Below are positions 18,102-26,316 of a stretch of 64,000 nucleotides of DNA, piece by piece. How positions within the stretch are numbered: position 1 is the stretch's first letter; the number at the start of each line of letters is the position of its first letter. The DNA lies in contig OZ241353.1 of the NCBI GenBank assembly GCA_965200375.1, forward strand, positions 1,426,001-1,490,000, in the 5' to 3' direction. The position numbers were made by a program, and so were the translations under genes. The stretch comes from VXYL01 sp965200375. GTDB lineage: Bacteria > Pseudomonadota > Gammaproteobacteria > Pseudomonadales > Azotimanducaceae. A model generated the notes under the pieces. The model had not been told where the DNA came from. It saw only the letters and a list, made by a program, of their open reading frames with translations, and made no database searches.

Positions 18102-18485
18102 TTACCTTAGTCCGCCCCTTTGGTTCCGCCTGCGCCCGTGCCGCCGTCGCCGGCGCTGGCGGTCCGGGGTGCCGACATCGAAGAGCGCCGCCAAGCCGAA
18201 GCCGGCTGCCGCCAGCGCCAGCACGCCAACCGTGACGGCCGCCAGCAGCAGCAGCGGGCCGCGGGGCGAGGCGTCGTCCTCGAACAGCAGTCGGAACAGG
18301 CCCACCACCAAGGCGGGGGCCGCGTGCTCGCCGTCGAAACGATACGGGACCAGCGTCCAGCCGAGCACCAGCGCCGCGGCCAAGGCACCGAGCCGAGGCC
18401 GCCTGCGGAGGGCCGCGAAGGCGAGGCCGGCGGCAAACGCCGCCGCGGTCGCCACCACCAGCCAGGGCACGAAGTAGCCGTCCAC
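18102..18485 (-). CDS. Small multi-spanning membrane protein
   Basis: 127 aa, not recognised. Three hydrophobic stretches are visible (WLVVATAAAFAAGLAFAAL, LGALAAALVLGWTLVPY, and GPLLLLAAVTVGVLALAAAGFGLAALF), followed by a very basic Arg-rich tail that should stay in the cytoplasm. GTG 18485 starts four bases after the ycgN stop, so it is probably translated with ycgN. No function can be assigned. Confidence 0.65.
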   Translation of the reverse strand: MDGYFVPWLVVATAAAFAAGLAFAALRRRPRLGALAAALVLGWTLVPYRFDGEHAAPALVVGLFRLLFEDDASPRGPLLLLAAVTVGVLALAAAGFGLAALFDVGTPDRQRRRRRHGRRRNQRGGLR

Positions 18486-18489
18486 GGCC

Positions 18490-19029
18490 TTAAGGGTCCA
18501 CCCAGCGCACGATGTGCTGCTCGAGGGGTTCGTCCGGATGGACGGCCTGCTCGGAGATCACCTGCCCGCGGACGCTGACGCCGGCGTCGACGACGGACTG
18601 GGCGGTACCCGATACCAGCGGATGCCACCACGCCAGGCCGCGGCCTTCCGCAAGCCGCCGATAGGCGCAACTGCCCGGCAGAAAGTCGTAGCGGCGCACC
18701 AGGCCCGGGTCGAGACGCAGACACTCCGGCACCAGCGCGTGCCGGTCCCGATAGCGGCGGCAGCGAGCGCTGTCGGCGTCGAGCAGCCGGCAGGCGACTG
18801 CGGTGGGGTGGATCGCGCCGGTCTCTTCGTCCTGGAACTTGATCACGCAGCAACGGCCGCAGCCGTCGCACAGCGACTCCCATTCGCTGGCGGTCATCTC
18901 GGGCAGCGTCTTGCGCTCCCAGAACCGGGCGCCCGCTTCGGACCGGGCCTGGGGGGTTGGCTCGTTCGCGGAATGCCGCGCCCGGTCACCCGGCGCGTCC
19001 CCGGACCGGCTGCGCTTCGTCGCCTTCAT
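18490..19029 (-). CDS. ycgN: YcgN-family cysteine cluster protein
   Basis: 179 aa, UPF0260/YcgN family. The cysteine cluster is visible: CDGCGRCCVIKFQDEETG, then CRLLDADSARCRRY and CLRLDPG, ending with the conserved WHPLVSG block. The cluster pattern suggests a metal or Fe-S site, but the role is unknown. An Arg/Ser-rich N-terminal extension of about 35 residues precedes the family core (FWERKTLPEM). ATG overlaps the rnd stop as ATGA, indicating translational coupling. Confidence 0.87.
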   Translation of the reverse strand: MKATKRSRSGDAPGDRARHSANEPTPQARSEAGARFWERKTLPEMTASEWESLCDGCGRCCVIKFQDEETGAIHPTAVACRLLDADSARCRRYRDRHALVPECLRLDPGLVRRYDFLPGSCAYRRLAEGRGLAWWHPLVSGTAQSVVDAGVSVRGQVISEQAVHPDEPLEQHIVRWVDP

Positions 19030-20102
19030 GCGGTAGCCAGCGCCTGCCGGAAGGCGCTGCCGAGCACCGTCTCGCGCCAGCCGCCCAGCTGCGTCGGCAG
19101 TTCGCCGTGGCGGCGATGGTGCAGCACCGTCTCCTCCACATCCCGGCGCCGGGCCAAGAGCGCCGGCGCCATGCCCAGGCGCTCGGCTTCGCGCTGCACT
19201 ACGTCCCGCAGCTCCCGCACCCGCTCGGCGTCGGCGCGTTGCAGCGCCAGCGGCCGCTCCGGCGGTTCGGGATCCAAGGTGCCCTCGCGATACGCCGCAA
19301 GCAGCGCCTTGGCGTGCCGGTTCGCGGCGCGCTTCGGCAGCACGGTTTGCAGGTCGGCCGCGGCCAGGCGCTCCCGGCGGGCGAGAGCCAGCAGCGCGTC
19401 GTCGCGCATGAACCAGGAGCGAGGCAGATCCCGGCGGCGCGCCTCCCGCTCGCGCCAAGCCACCAGGCTGCGCAGTACCGCAAGCTGCCGCTCGCTCAGC
19501 CGCGAGAGGTGCTTGAAGGTGCGATACCAGGTCTCCGGCGTCGGCGCCGGCGCCGCCAGACGACGGGCCATCTCCTCGTCGAACCAGGCCAGTCGTCCGC
19601 GTTCGGCCAGCGCTTGCCGCTGGCGCTCCCAGATGTCGCACAGGTATGCGGCGTCTTCCCGCGCGTAGTCCAGCTGCTGCGGCGACAGCGGCCGTCGCAG
19701 CCAGTCCGAGCGGGTCTCGCGCTTGGGCAGATCGACGCCTAGATAGTGCGCCGCCAGCGCCGCGTAGCTCGCCGAGTGCTCCGGCTGCAGAAAGGCGTGC
19801 GCGATCTGGGTGTCGACGAGGCCCGCCGGGCGCAAGCCGAAGTGCCGGGCGAACACTTCGAGATCCTCGGAGCAGGAGTGCATCACCTTGATCCGGCCCG
19901 GGTCGGACAGCAGCGCCTGCAAGCTGGCGAACGTCGCATCTCCTTGCGGATCCACCAACGCCACGCCCCCGGCGCCAGAGAGCTGATAGAGCGCCGGAAT
20001 CGGATAGAACGTGCGGACGCGCATGAACTCGGTGTCCACGCCCACCGGCTCGCCGAGCTCGGCGATGCGCGCGTCCAGGGCGGCGTCGTCCGCGATCAGC
20101 AC
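19026..20102 (-). CDS. rnd: Ribonuclease D
   Basis: About 358 aa. The DEDDy exonuclease motifs are present (VGVDTEFMRVRTFYP, CSEDLEVF, and YAREDAAYLCDIW with the catalytic Tyr), followed by HRDC domains. The enzyme trims tRNA 3' ends in E. coli. GTG 20102 gives an N-terminus matching E. coli RNase D (LIADDAALDARI). An in-frame ATG at 20231 would add 43 low-complexity residues and overlap recR. A six-base-pair hairpin (TCGGTC-GCA-GACCGA) lies in the interval at 20130-20144. The gene is coupled to ycgN downstream. Confidence 0.88.
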   Translation of the reverse strand: MLIADDAALDARIAELGEPVGVDTEFMRVRTFYPIPALYQLSGAGGVALVDPQGDATFASLQALLSDPGRIKVMHSCSEDLEVFARHFGLRPAGLVDTQIAHAFLQPEHSASYAALAAHYLGVDLPKRETRSDWLRRPLSPQQLDYAREDAAYLCDIWERQRQALAERGRLAWFDEEMARRLAAPAPTPETWYRTFKHLSRLSERQLAVLRSLVAWREREARRRDLPRSWFMRDDALLALARRERLAAADLQTVLPKRAANRHAKALLAAYREGTLDPEPPERPLALQRADAERVRELRDVVQREAERLGMAPALLARRRDVEETVLHHRRHGELPTQLGGWRETVLGSAFRQALATA

Positions 20103-20181
20103 CGCCTGCGAAGCAGGCGCGGACTGCAAGTCGGTCGCAGACCGACACGCAGGGGCGGACTGCGCTGTGTCGCCGGGGCTG

Positions 20182-20781
20182 CTACTCGACGGCACGTCGG
20201 CCAAGCAGCGCGTGGGCGATGGTGCCGCCATCGGTGTACTCGAGTTCGCCGCCGAGCGGCACCCCGTGGGCGATGCGGCTGACGACCACGCCGCTGCCAG
20301 CGAGGCACTCCTTGATGTAGTGCGCGGTCGCTTCGCCCTCCACCGTCGGATTGGTGGCCAGTATCACCTCGGTGGCTGCGCTGGCGCGGACATGGTCGGC
20401 GAACGTGGCGAGGCCGAGCTGCTCCGGGCCTATGCCGTCGATGGGCGACAGCCGGCCGTGCAGCACGTAGTAGCGCCCGGCATAGCCGGCGGCCTGCTCG
20501 ATGGCCACGATGTCCGCCGGCGATTCCACCACGCACAGCATGCCGCGGTCGCGTTTGGGACTGGCGCAGATGCCGCAGAGCTCGGATTCGGTCAAGGTGC
20601 GGCAGACCCGGCAGCGCTGCACCTGGTCGGCGGCCTCGGCAAGCGCCGCGGCAAGCGACTGGGCCCCGGCGCGGTTGTGCTGCAAGAGATGCAGCGCCGT
20701 GCGGGTGGCCGTCTTCGGCCCCACCCCCGGCTGCACTTGCAGCGACTCGATCAGACGGTCGATGAGCGGGCTGATGCGCAC
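20182..20781 (-). CDS. recR: Recombination protein RecR
   Basis: About 199 aa. It has the HhH region VQPGVGPKTATRTALHLL, the zinc finger CRVCRTLTESELCGIC, the TOPRIM segment LCVVESPADIVAIE and the C-terminal ATNPTVEGEATAHYI. RecR works with RecO and RecF to load RecA at gaps. The GTG at 20781 matches the usual start; TTG 20787 is two codons upstream. It lies in the classic dnaX-ybaB-recR order. Confidence 0.95.
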   Translation of the reverse strand: MRISPLIDRLIESLQVQPGVGPKTATRTALHLLQHNRAGAQSLAAALAEAADQVQRCRVCRTLTESELCGICASPKRDRGMLCVVESPADIVAIEQAAGYAGRYYVLHGRLSPIDGIGPEQLGLATFADHVRASAATEVILATNPTVEGEATAHYIKECLAGSGVVVSRIAHGVPLGGELEYTDGGTIAHALLGRRAVE

Positions 20782-20829
20782 GGGCAACCCGTATGCTGGC
20801 GTCGCGGCACGGCTAGGCAGTCGCCCTGC

Positions 20830-21135
20830 CTAGAAGGGCAGCTTGAAGCCTGGCGGCACGATGCCCCTTGCGGCACTGCCCAGCCGTTCCTTCTGCATGG
20901 CTTCGATGCGATGCACCGCATCGTTGAAGGCCGCCGCGACGAGGTCTTCGAGCATCTCCAGCGAGTCCTTGGCGAGGGCCGGATCGATGTCGACGCGGAG
21001 CGCCTCGAAACGGCCGTTGACGGTTACCTTGACGAGCCCGGCGCCGCTCTCGCCGGTGGCGGTAGCCGCCTTCAAGGCCGCGTTGGCCTCGCTGAACTGG
21101 GCCTGCGCCTTCTTCAGCAGATCTTCGATTTTCAT
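20830..21135 (-). CDS. ybaB: YbaB/EbfC nucleoid-associated protein
   Basis: 101 aa, full length. KIEDLLKKAQAQ at the N-terminus, the VTVNGRFEALRVDIDPAL middle strand and the DAVHRIEAMQKERLG helix are the family pattern. It forms small DNA-binding dimers. The start at ATG 21135 is supported by GAGGAG and AAGGGG upstream. It sits between dnaX and recR as in most Gammaproteobacteria. Confidence 0.93.
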   Translation of the reverse strand: MKIEDLLKKAQAQFSEANAALKAATATGESGAGLVKVTVNGRFEALRVDIDPALAKDSLEMLEDLVAAAFNDAVHRIEAMQKERLGSAARGIVPPGFKLPF

Positions 21136-21193
21136 CCCCTTGGCAGCTCCTCTTGGACCGTTGGACCGCTGGACCCGGCGAACCAGCGTCTCG

Positions 21194-22885
21194 TCAGGAC
21201 GCGGCCGCGTCGCGCCGCTGCGCGGACTCGAGCCGGCCGTCGAACTCCCGCAGCAGCGCTTGCACACCCGCGTCCTCGAGCAGCGTTTCCTCGGCCCGAC
21301 GGCGGTCCGCCAAGCGGCGCCGCGTCCGGCGTTCGCCCGGCGTCTCGGCCGTGGTCTTGCCGAGTTGAAACTCCACGACAACCTGCCGGCCTTCGTGTTC
21401 GGTCGCCAGCGCCGCGATCTCCTGCCGGCGGGCGTCGTTCAGCATGCTGTCATGTGATTCCTCCAACAGCAGCAGCCAACGCCCCGCCTGCCGCCGAAGC
21501 AGATTGGAGTGGTCCAAGATCATCGCCGTGACGCCGCCGTCCGGGCGCAGCGCGGCCACGATGTCGTGCCAGGCCTCGGCTTCCGGTCTTGGCGGCTGCT
21601 CTGGGTTCTCCGCCCTCTTCCTCTCCCCCGTTTCCCTGCTCTCCCTCGTTTCCCTGCTCTCCCCCATCGCAAGGACTTCCGGCGTTTCGGACGCGGCGCT
21701 GCCGGTTGGCCCGGCCGAGGCGGCTGGACCGGCTGCTCTTGGCGGTCGTGCCGGGGCAGGCCCGGCTGCTTCGGCATCGGAAGGCGCCGGCTGCGGCACC
21801 GGCATGGGCTGCGGCGCCGGCTGCGGATCGAAGGAAGCGAGGCGGATCAGCGTCATGTCGAAGCCGACCTTCGGGTCCGGCGCAAAGGCGAGGTCCCGCC
21901 CGCCCATCAGCGCGATCTGGTAGTAGAGCTGCAAGTCCTCGGCGACGAAACGATCGTGGAAGGCGTCGTAGGGCGGCCCCGGCGCGACGCCGAGTTCCGC
22001 AGCCACGGCCAGGTCGTGGAACGCGCTCTGCAGCTCGCCGATCACCGCCGCCAGATCCAGGGACCGGTTCGCCAGATCGTCCGCGGCGGCCAACAGGCCG
22101 GCACTGTCGCCGGCCGCCAGCGCCTCCAGCAGCGCCCCCACTTCGTCGCGCCCGGCGACCCCCAGCATGTCCTGAACGCTGGCCGCGGTGATGGCCCCGG
22201 CGCCGTGGGAGACGGCCTGATCGGCGATGGAAAGGGCGTCGCGCATGCTGCCTTGGGCCGCCCGGGCAATCGTGCCGAGGGCCGCGGGCTCGGCGGCGAT
22301 GGACTCCGCCGCCAGCACTTTGGCCAGCTGGGCCTCGATCGCGTCCGGCAGAATGTTCTTCAAGTTGAACTGCAAGCAGCGCGAAAGCACGGTGACCGGA
22401 ATCTTCTTCGCTTCCGTGGTCGCCAGCAGGAACTTGACGTGCTCCGGCGGCTCTTCGAGGGTTTTCAGCAGGGCGTTGAAACTGTGCCCGGTGAGCATGT
22501 GGACTTCGTCGATGAGGTATACCTTGAAGCGTCCCTGGCCGGGCAGGAACTGGGCGTTGGAGAGCAGTTCCCGGGTGTCGTCGACGCCGGTGCGGGAGGC
22601 GGCGTCCACTTCGATCATGTCCATGAACCGGCCGCCGGCGATCTGCTCGCAGGCGGCGCATTCGCCGCAGGGCGTGGCGGTGAGCCCCTGCTCGCAGTTG
22701 AAGCAGCTGGCCAGAATGCGCGCCAGCGTGGTTTTGCCGACGCCCCGCGTGCCGGTAAAGAGGTACGCATGGTGCAGCCGTCCCGCCGCCAGCGCGTTCG
22801 ACAGCGCCCGCACCACCGGCGCCTGGCCCACGACGTCCGCGAAACTGCGGGGACGGTACTTGCGCGCCAGAACCAGATAGCTCAC
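21194..22885 (-). CDS. dnaX: DNA polymerase III subunit gamma/tau
   Basis: 563 aa. The AAA+ clamp-loader core starts VSYLVLARKYRPRSFADVVGQ. Walker A GTRGVGKTT, the zinc cysteines CFNCEQGLTATPCGECAAC and the switch region IDEVHMLTGHSFNALLKTLEEPP follow. The tau part begins near residue 370 with a Pro/Ala-rich linker and a repeated ESRETRESRETGERKR segment caused by a local direct repeat in the DNA. No A-rich slippery site for a programmed frameshift is seen. GTG 22885 is used; the nearby ATG 22893 is in a closed frame. Confidence 0.94.
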   Translation of the reverse strand: MSYLVLARKYRPRSFADVVGQAPVVRALSNALAAGRLHHAYLFTGTRGVGKTTLARILASCFNCEQGLTATPCGECAACEQIAGGRFMDMIEVDAASRTGVDDTRELLSNAQFLPGQGRFKVYLIDEVHMLTGHSFNALLKTLEEPPEHVKFLLATTEAKKIPVTVLSRCLQFNLKNILPDAIEAQLAKVLAAESIAAEPAALGTIARAAQGSMRDALSIADQAVSHGAGAITAASVQDMLGVAGRDEVGALLEALAAGDSAGLLAAADDLANRSLDLAAVIGELQSAFHDLAVAAELGVAPGPPYDAFHDRFVAEDLQLYYQIALMGGRDLAFAPDPKVGFDMTLIRLASFDPQPAPQPMPVPQPAPSDAEAAGPAPARPPRAAGPAASAGPTGSAASETPEVLAMGESRETRESRETGERKRAENPEQPPRPEAEAWHDIVAALRPDGGVTAMILDHSNLLRRQAGRWLLLLEESHDSMLNDARRQEIAALATEHEGRQVVVEFQLGKTTAETPGERRTRRRLADRRRAEETLLEDAGVQALLREFDGRLESAQRRDAAAS

Positions 22886-23043
22886 GGCACCATATACCTC
22901 GCACTGCCTCGCAGCTGCCCGCCAGTCTCGCCGCCACCCGGCACGGCCGGGCCGCCGGCCGAAGCCGTTGCGGCACCGTCGGTTCGGCCCGCCGCCGCGG
23001 CGCTCATTGACGCCTCGGCAGCCGGGCTGTTCCATTGCCGGCG

Positions 23044-23739
23044 ATGTTAACGCAAGCCCGGTTCCTGCTGATCGGCCATCGCGGCGCGCCCGGCCATGCG
23101 CCAGAGAACACCTTGGCCGGCTTCGCCGCCGCGCTGGCCCTCGGCGTGGACGGCATCGAGCTGGACGTGCATCTCGCCGACGGACGCCTGGTGGTCATCC
23201 ACGACCGGCGCCTCGACAAGACGACCAACGGCCGCGGCCTGGTGGCGGAACAGACTTTCGCCGCGCTTCGTGGACTGGACGCCGGCAACGGCGAACGCAT
23301 CCCGACCCTGGACGAAGTGCTGGACCTGGTGCCGGCGCATCTGCTGACGAACGTGGAGCTGAAGGCGGCCGGCACCGCCGAGCCCGTGGCGCGCCGGCTC
23401 GCCGGCGAGCGGCGTCCGCTGCTGGTGTCGTCCTTCGACCTTGCGGAGCTGGCGCGCTTCCACGCCCTCTGCCCGGCCGTTCCGTGCGCGCCCCTGGCCA
23501 GGCACTGGCGGCCGTCGCTGCGCGACGCGGCGGCTGCCGTTCGGGCGGAAGCGCTGAATCTCGCGGACCGGGCGGCTACGCCGGCGCGGCTGCGCCAAGC
23601 CAGGGACTGGGGTTGTCGATGCCTGGTGTTCACGGTGAACGACGCCGACCGGGCCGCGCAGCTGCGGCGCTGGGGCGCCGGCGGCGTGTTTACGGACTAT
23701 CCGGACCGGCTGCGGGCGCCGGCCGCGCTCCGCCCCTGA
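23044..23739 (+). CDS. ugpQ: Glycerophosphodiester phosphodiesterase
   Basis: About 231 aa, GDPD family of the cytoplasmic UgpQ type. LIGHRGAPGHAPENTLAGF at the N-terminus, DGIELDVHLADGRLVVIHD with the metal and catalytic residues, TNVELKAAG, and the terminal GGVFTDYPDRL are all in place. It releases glycerol-3-phosphate and an alcohol from phospholipid head-group diesters. ATG 23044 is preferred; TTG 23035 is three codons earlier. It diverges from dnaX. Confidence 0.92.
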   Translation: MLTQARFLLIGHRGAPGHAPENTLAGFAAALALGVDGIELDVHLADGRLVVIHDRRLDKTTNGRGLVAEQTFAALRGLDAGNGERIPTLDEVLDLVPAHLLTNVELKAAGTAEPVARRLAGERRPLLVSSFDLAELARFHALCPAVPCAPLARHWRPSLRDAAAAVRAEALNLADRAATPARLRQARDWGCRCLVFTVNDADRAAQLRRWGAGGVFTDYPDRLRAPAALRP

Positions 23740-23754
23740 GTCGCTCGCCTACCA

Positions 23755-24174
23755 CTACCACTCGCCGGTGTTCGGCATCGACCGCCACGGCTCCCTGGGC
23801 GGCTGCGGTCCCCCGGCCTGCAGCAGTTCCACCGAGATGCCGTCCGGCGAGCGCACGAAGGCCATGTAGCCGTCCCGGGGCGGACGGTTGATGGTTACGC
23901 CGCCATCGAGCAGGCGCTGGCAGAGGCCGTAGACGTCGTCCACCCGATAGGCCAAGTGGCCGAAGTTGCGCCCGCCGGCGAGGGGCTCCGGGTCCCAGTT
24001 GTGGGTGAGCTCCACCTGCGCCTCGTCGTCGCCGGGCGCCGCCAGAAACACCAGCGTGAAACGTCCCGCGTCGTTGTCGATGCGGCGCAGTTCGGCGAGG
24101 CCCAGCTTGTTGCAGTAGAAGTCGAGGGAGGCATCGAGGTCGCTCACCCGCACCATCGTGTGGAGGTACTTCAT
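23755..24174 (-). CDS. gloA: Lactoylglutathione lyase (glyoxalase I)
   Basis: 139 aa, VOC fold. The four metal ligands of bacterial glyoxalase I are visible: His5 (KYLHTMVRV), Glu in QVELTHNWD, His in GHLAYRVDD and Glu in SVELLQ. NFGHLAYRVDDVYG is the typical second-module motif. It isomerises the methylglyoxal-glutathione hemithioacetal to S-lactoylglutathione. It converges with the GDPD gene after 15 bases. Confidence 0.93.
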   Translation of the reverse strand: MKYLHTMVRVSDLDASLDFYCNKLGLAELRRIDNDAGRFTLVFLAAPGDDEAQVELTHNWDPEPLAGGRNFGHLAYRVDDVYGLCQRLLDGGVTINRPPRDGYMAFVRSPDGISVELLQAGGPQPPREPWRSMPNTGEW

Positions 24175-24247
24175 GCCGCGCTTGCTCCTGTGCGTCGGTG
24201 GATGTCCTGCGAGCAGCGAGCATAGCCGTTGACGCCACCCGGCGGGA

Positions 24248-25042
24248 TCAGGTTCGCGGGCTCTTCGGACCCATCTTGGCGAGTTCGCGATGCAGGTCGA
24301 AGCGGCCCGAGGTGACCTCCGACTCGAGCCGCCGCAGGCGGTGTTCCAGCTGGTCGTAGCGGCCGTTCACGTCGCGCAGCCGCTGGCGCGGCGACTCCGC
24401 AGGCGTGGCACGGTCCTTGCGCCGACTGCGGGGCCCGCCGCTGCGGCCAATGTCCCTCGCTTCCTGCCACAGACTCGCTTGGTCCCGCCACAGATCCGTG
24501 GCCCAACGTTGATGGCGCGCCGCCTCCCGGCGCCGTTGCGCCCGTCGCCTCTGCCGGCGCCCGCGACGCTCGGCGCGACGATGCAGGCGTTCCCCGGGCA
24601 GTGGCGCACCGTGGTCCTTGTCCATCACGAACACCGCCACCGCGTATGCCGCCAGCACTATCCAGTTGAACAGGATCACGCCGACGATGGCGATGCAGCG
24701 CACCACCCAGGGTTCCAGGCCGCAGTAGTTGGCGATGCCGGCGCAGACGCCGAACAGCTTGCCGTCCCGATCGTCCCGCCGCAGCTTGCCGGTACGCGGC
24801 TTGTCGGACCACAGCCATGCCGGCTCCCGGGGTGCTTCCTCCCGGGGCGCTTCGGGCGAGTCGGCGTCCCGACCGGCGCGGTCGCCGCCGAGCGTGGCGC
24901 CCAGCCACCGGCGCGCCGCCGCTTCCACGTGGCGCCTCGCCTCCTCGCCGGCGATGGCTGCCACCTCGGCCATGGCCTGCTCCAGGCGGCCCACCGCGCG
25001 TTGCAGGCGCTCGTCGTCGGGGTTCGGTGCGGCACTCGTCAT
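24248..25042 (-). CDS. pspC: PspC-domain protein
   Basis: 264 aa. An N-terminal coiled-coil-like stretch precedes a PspC domain (LRRDDRDGKLFGVCAGIANYCGLEPWVVRCIAIVGVIL) with one clear transmembrane helix. A long basic, charged C-terminus follows, giving about twice the usual PspC length. GGAGG lies just before ATG 25042. It is the last gene of a pspABC operon responding to inner-membrane stress, where PspC normally senses the damage together with PspB. Confidence 0.85.
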   Translation of the reverse strand: MTSAAPNPDDERLQRAVGRLEQAMAEVAAIAGEEARRHVEAAARRWLGATLGGDRAGRDADSPEAPREEAPREPAWLWSDKPRTGKLRRDDRDGKLFGVCAGIANYCGLEPWVVRCIAIVGVILFNWIVLAAYAVAVFVMDKDHGAPLPGERLHRRAERRGRRQRRRAQRRREAARHQRWATDLWRDQASLWQEARDIGRSGGPRSRRKDRATPAESPRQRLRDVNGRYDQLEHRLRRLESEVTSGRFDLHRELAKMGPKSPRT

Positions 25043-25083
25043 GTTGCCTCCGCTGCTGCCACTGTCTTTCGGGAACCCGGCTT

Positions 25084-25335
25084 TTAGTCGCTGCGGCCGG
25101 CCCGGGTGTGCCAGCCGGGCGTCTCGGCGTCGAGTATCGCCTCCAGGGTTTCGATGCGTTCGCCCATGCGTTCGGCCACGCTCGTCAGACGTTCGAGCTC
25201 GGCCGCCTGCTCCTCGCCGAGGGTCGCCAAGCGCCGGTTCTTGGTGCTGTAGTGCATGCCGATCCAGATGGGCGCCACGATGACGATCATCAGAATGGTG
25301 GGGATGGCAATCGCGGCTGCCACCGCTTCGATCAT
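25084..25335 (-). CDS. pspB: Phage shock protein B
   Basis: 83 aa, the typical size. A single N-terminal transmembrane helix (IAIPTILMIVIVAPIWIGMHY) is followed by a coiled coil (LERLTSVAERMGERIETLEAILD). PspB and PspC together regulate PspA/PspF. It lies 48 bases after pspA and 41 before pspC. Confidence 0.9.
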   Translation of the reverse strand: MIEAVAAAIAIPTILMIVIVAPIWIGMHYSTKNRRLATLGEEQAAELERLTSVAERMGERIETLEAILDAETPGWHTRAGRSD

Positions 25336-25383
25336 GGCCTGGCCTCCCTGCGCCTCGCTGTTGGCTTGCCGGCGCCGCGCCCG

Positions 25384-26079
25384 CTAGGACGCGCTCTCGC
25401 TGGGGCGGCTGCCGGCATCGGCGCCAGCGCCCAGGCGGGCCTTGAGCTGCCGCAGCTCTTCGTCCACGGCGTCGTCCACCGCCAGCTCCTCGATCTGATC
25501 GCGCAGGCTGCGCTGCCCCACCTCGTAGGACTCCACATGGCCTTCGAGGTCGTCCATCTTGCGCTCGTACTGCTCGAAGCGGTGCATGGCGTCGTCGATG
25601 TTGTGCTCGCTCAGCTGCTTGCGCACCCCAAGGCGCGTCTGCGCCGCTTCGCCGCGCATGACGATGGCGTGCTGGCGGGCCTTGGCGTCCTTGATCTTCT
25701 GCTGCAGGGCGCCGATGTCCTCGCCGAGCTTGGCCAGCGTGTCCTCCACGGCGGCGAGTTCGGCGCTGGTGGCGGCGGCGAGGTCGTCGGCCCTGGACTT
25801 CTCGACCAGCGCCGCGCGCGCCAGGTCGTCGCGCCCCTTGGCGACCGCCAGTTCCGCCTTCTCCTGCCATCCGTCCGCCTCGGTGCGCAGGCCGTCCGCG
25901 CGCCGCGCCAGGGCTTTCTTGTCGGCGATGGCCCGGGCGGAGGTGGTCCTGACCTCCACCAGGGTCTCTTCCATCTCCCCGATGATCAGCCGCACCATCT
26001 TCTCCGGGTCCTCCGCCTTGTCCAGCATGGCATTGAGGTTGGAGTTGACGATGTCCGCGATGCGCGAGAATACGCCCAT
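25384..26079 (-). CDS. pspA: Phage shock protein A (PspA/IM30)
   Basis: 231 aa, almost all helical. MGVFSRIADIVNSNLNAMLDKAEDPEKMVRLII is the family N-terminus, including the amphipathic membrane-binding helix. Long coiled coils follow. PspA restrains the enhancer-binding activator PspF and, when released, coats damaged inner membrane. A sigma-54-like promoter and two enhancer palindromes lie upstream, between pspA and the divergent pspF. Confidence 0.95.
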   Translation of the reverse strand: MGVFSRIADIVNSNLNAMLDKAEDPEKMVRLIIGEMEETLVEVRTTSARAIADKKALARRADGLRTEADGWQEKAELAVAKGRDDLARAALVEKSRADDLAAATSAELAAVEDTLAKLGEDIGALQQKIKDAKARQHAIVMRGEAAQTRLGVRKQLSEHNIDDAMHRFEQYERKMDDLEGHVESYEVGQRSLRDQIEELAVDDAVDEELRQLKARLGAGADAGSRPSESAS

Positions 26080-26152
26080 TGGTCTTGCCCTCCGTCAGGC
26101 TGCGTTAGGTGTTAATGCCGCTTGGGTCGCGGGCGTCCGTTGCCAGCGTCAC

Positions 26153-26168
26153 AACACGATCCGTGCCA
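26153..26168 (-). promoter_or_regulatory. Candidate sigma-54 promoter of pspABC
   Basis: On the minus strand the sequence TGGCACGGATCGTGTT has a perfect -24 box (TGGCACG) but a weak -12 box (GTGTT instead of TTGCT). It would give a leader of about 60 bases before pspA. The two palindromes upstream and the divergent PspF gene support it. Confidence 0.5.
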
Positions 26169-26212
26169 ACGCCAACTCGCTCTCTCCTAAGCCGTTGAAT
26201 ATAGATAACTAT

Positions 26213-26229
26213 TTGGCGAAGACAGCCAA
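26213..26229. promoter_or_regulatory. PspF enhancer site, proximal (candidate)
   Basis: A 17-bp palindrome, TTGGC(N7)GCCAA. Its centre is about 80 bases upstream of the expected pspA transcription start. It matches a second palindrome of identical length 44 bp further out, i.e. close to four helical turns. Confidence 0.55.
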
Positions 26230-26256
26230 CGCGCCATAGGTGCGCCCACAGGTCTG

Positions 26257-26273
26257 TTGGCGTATTCCGCCAA
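26257..26273. promoter_or_regulatory. PspF enhancer site, distal (candidate)
   Basis: A 17-bp palindrome, TTGGCG(N5)CGCCAA, with perfect six-base arms. It lies in the pspA-pspF divergent region and overlaps the first possible TTG of the pspF frame, so that TTG is unlikely to be the start. It may also let PspF control its own gene. Confidence 0.6.
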
Positions 26274-26316
26274 TAGTTGGCACTATCTCGCAGCCTGCTC
26301 ACGGGATTGTCGAAGC

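Noticed and set aside
20105..20180. Coding N-terminal extension of RNase D
   Set aside because: The 43 extra residues are low-complexity, overlap recR, and have no counterpart in the E. coli enzyme; the interval contains short direct repeats and a hairpin instead.
21590..21680. Programmed dnaX frameshift site in the repeated Glu/Arg segment
   Set aside because: No A-rich slippery heptamer is present; the repeat is a short direct duplication that stays in frame.
22886..23043. Possible 4.5S RNA gene near dnaX
   Set aside because: The conserved SRP RNA core (GGTCCGGAAGGAAGCAGCC type) is absent on both strands.
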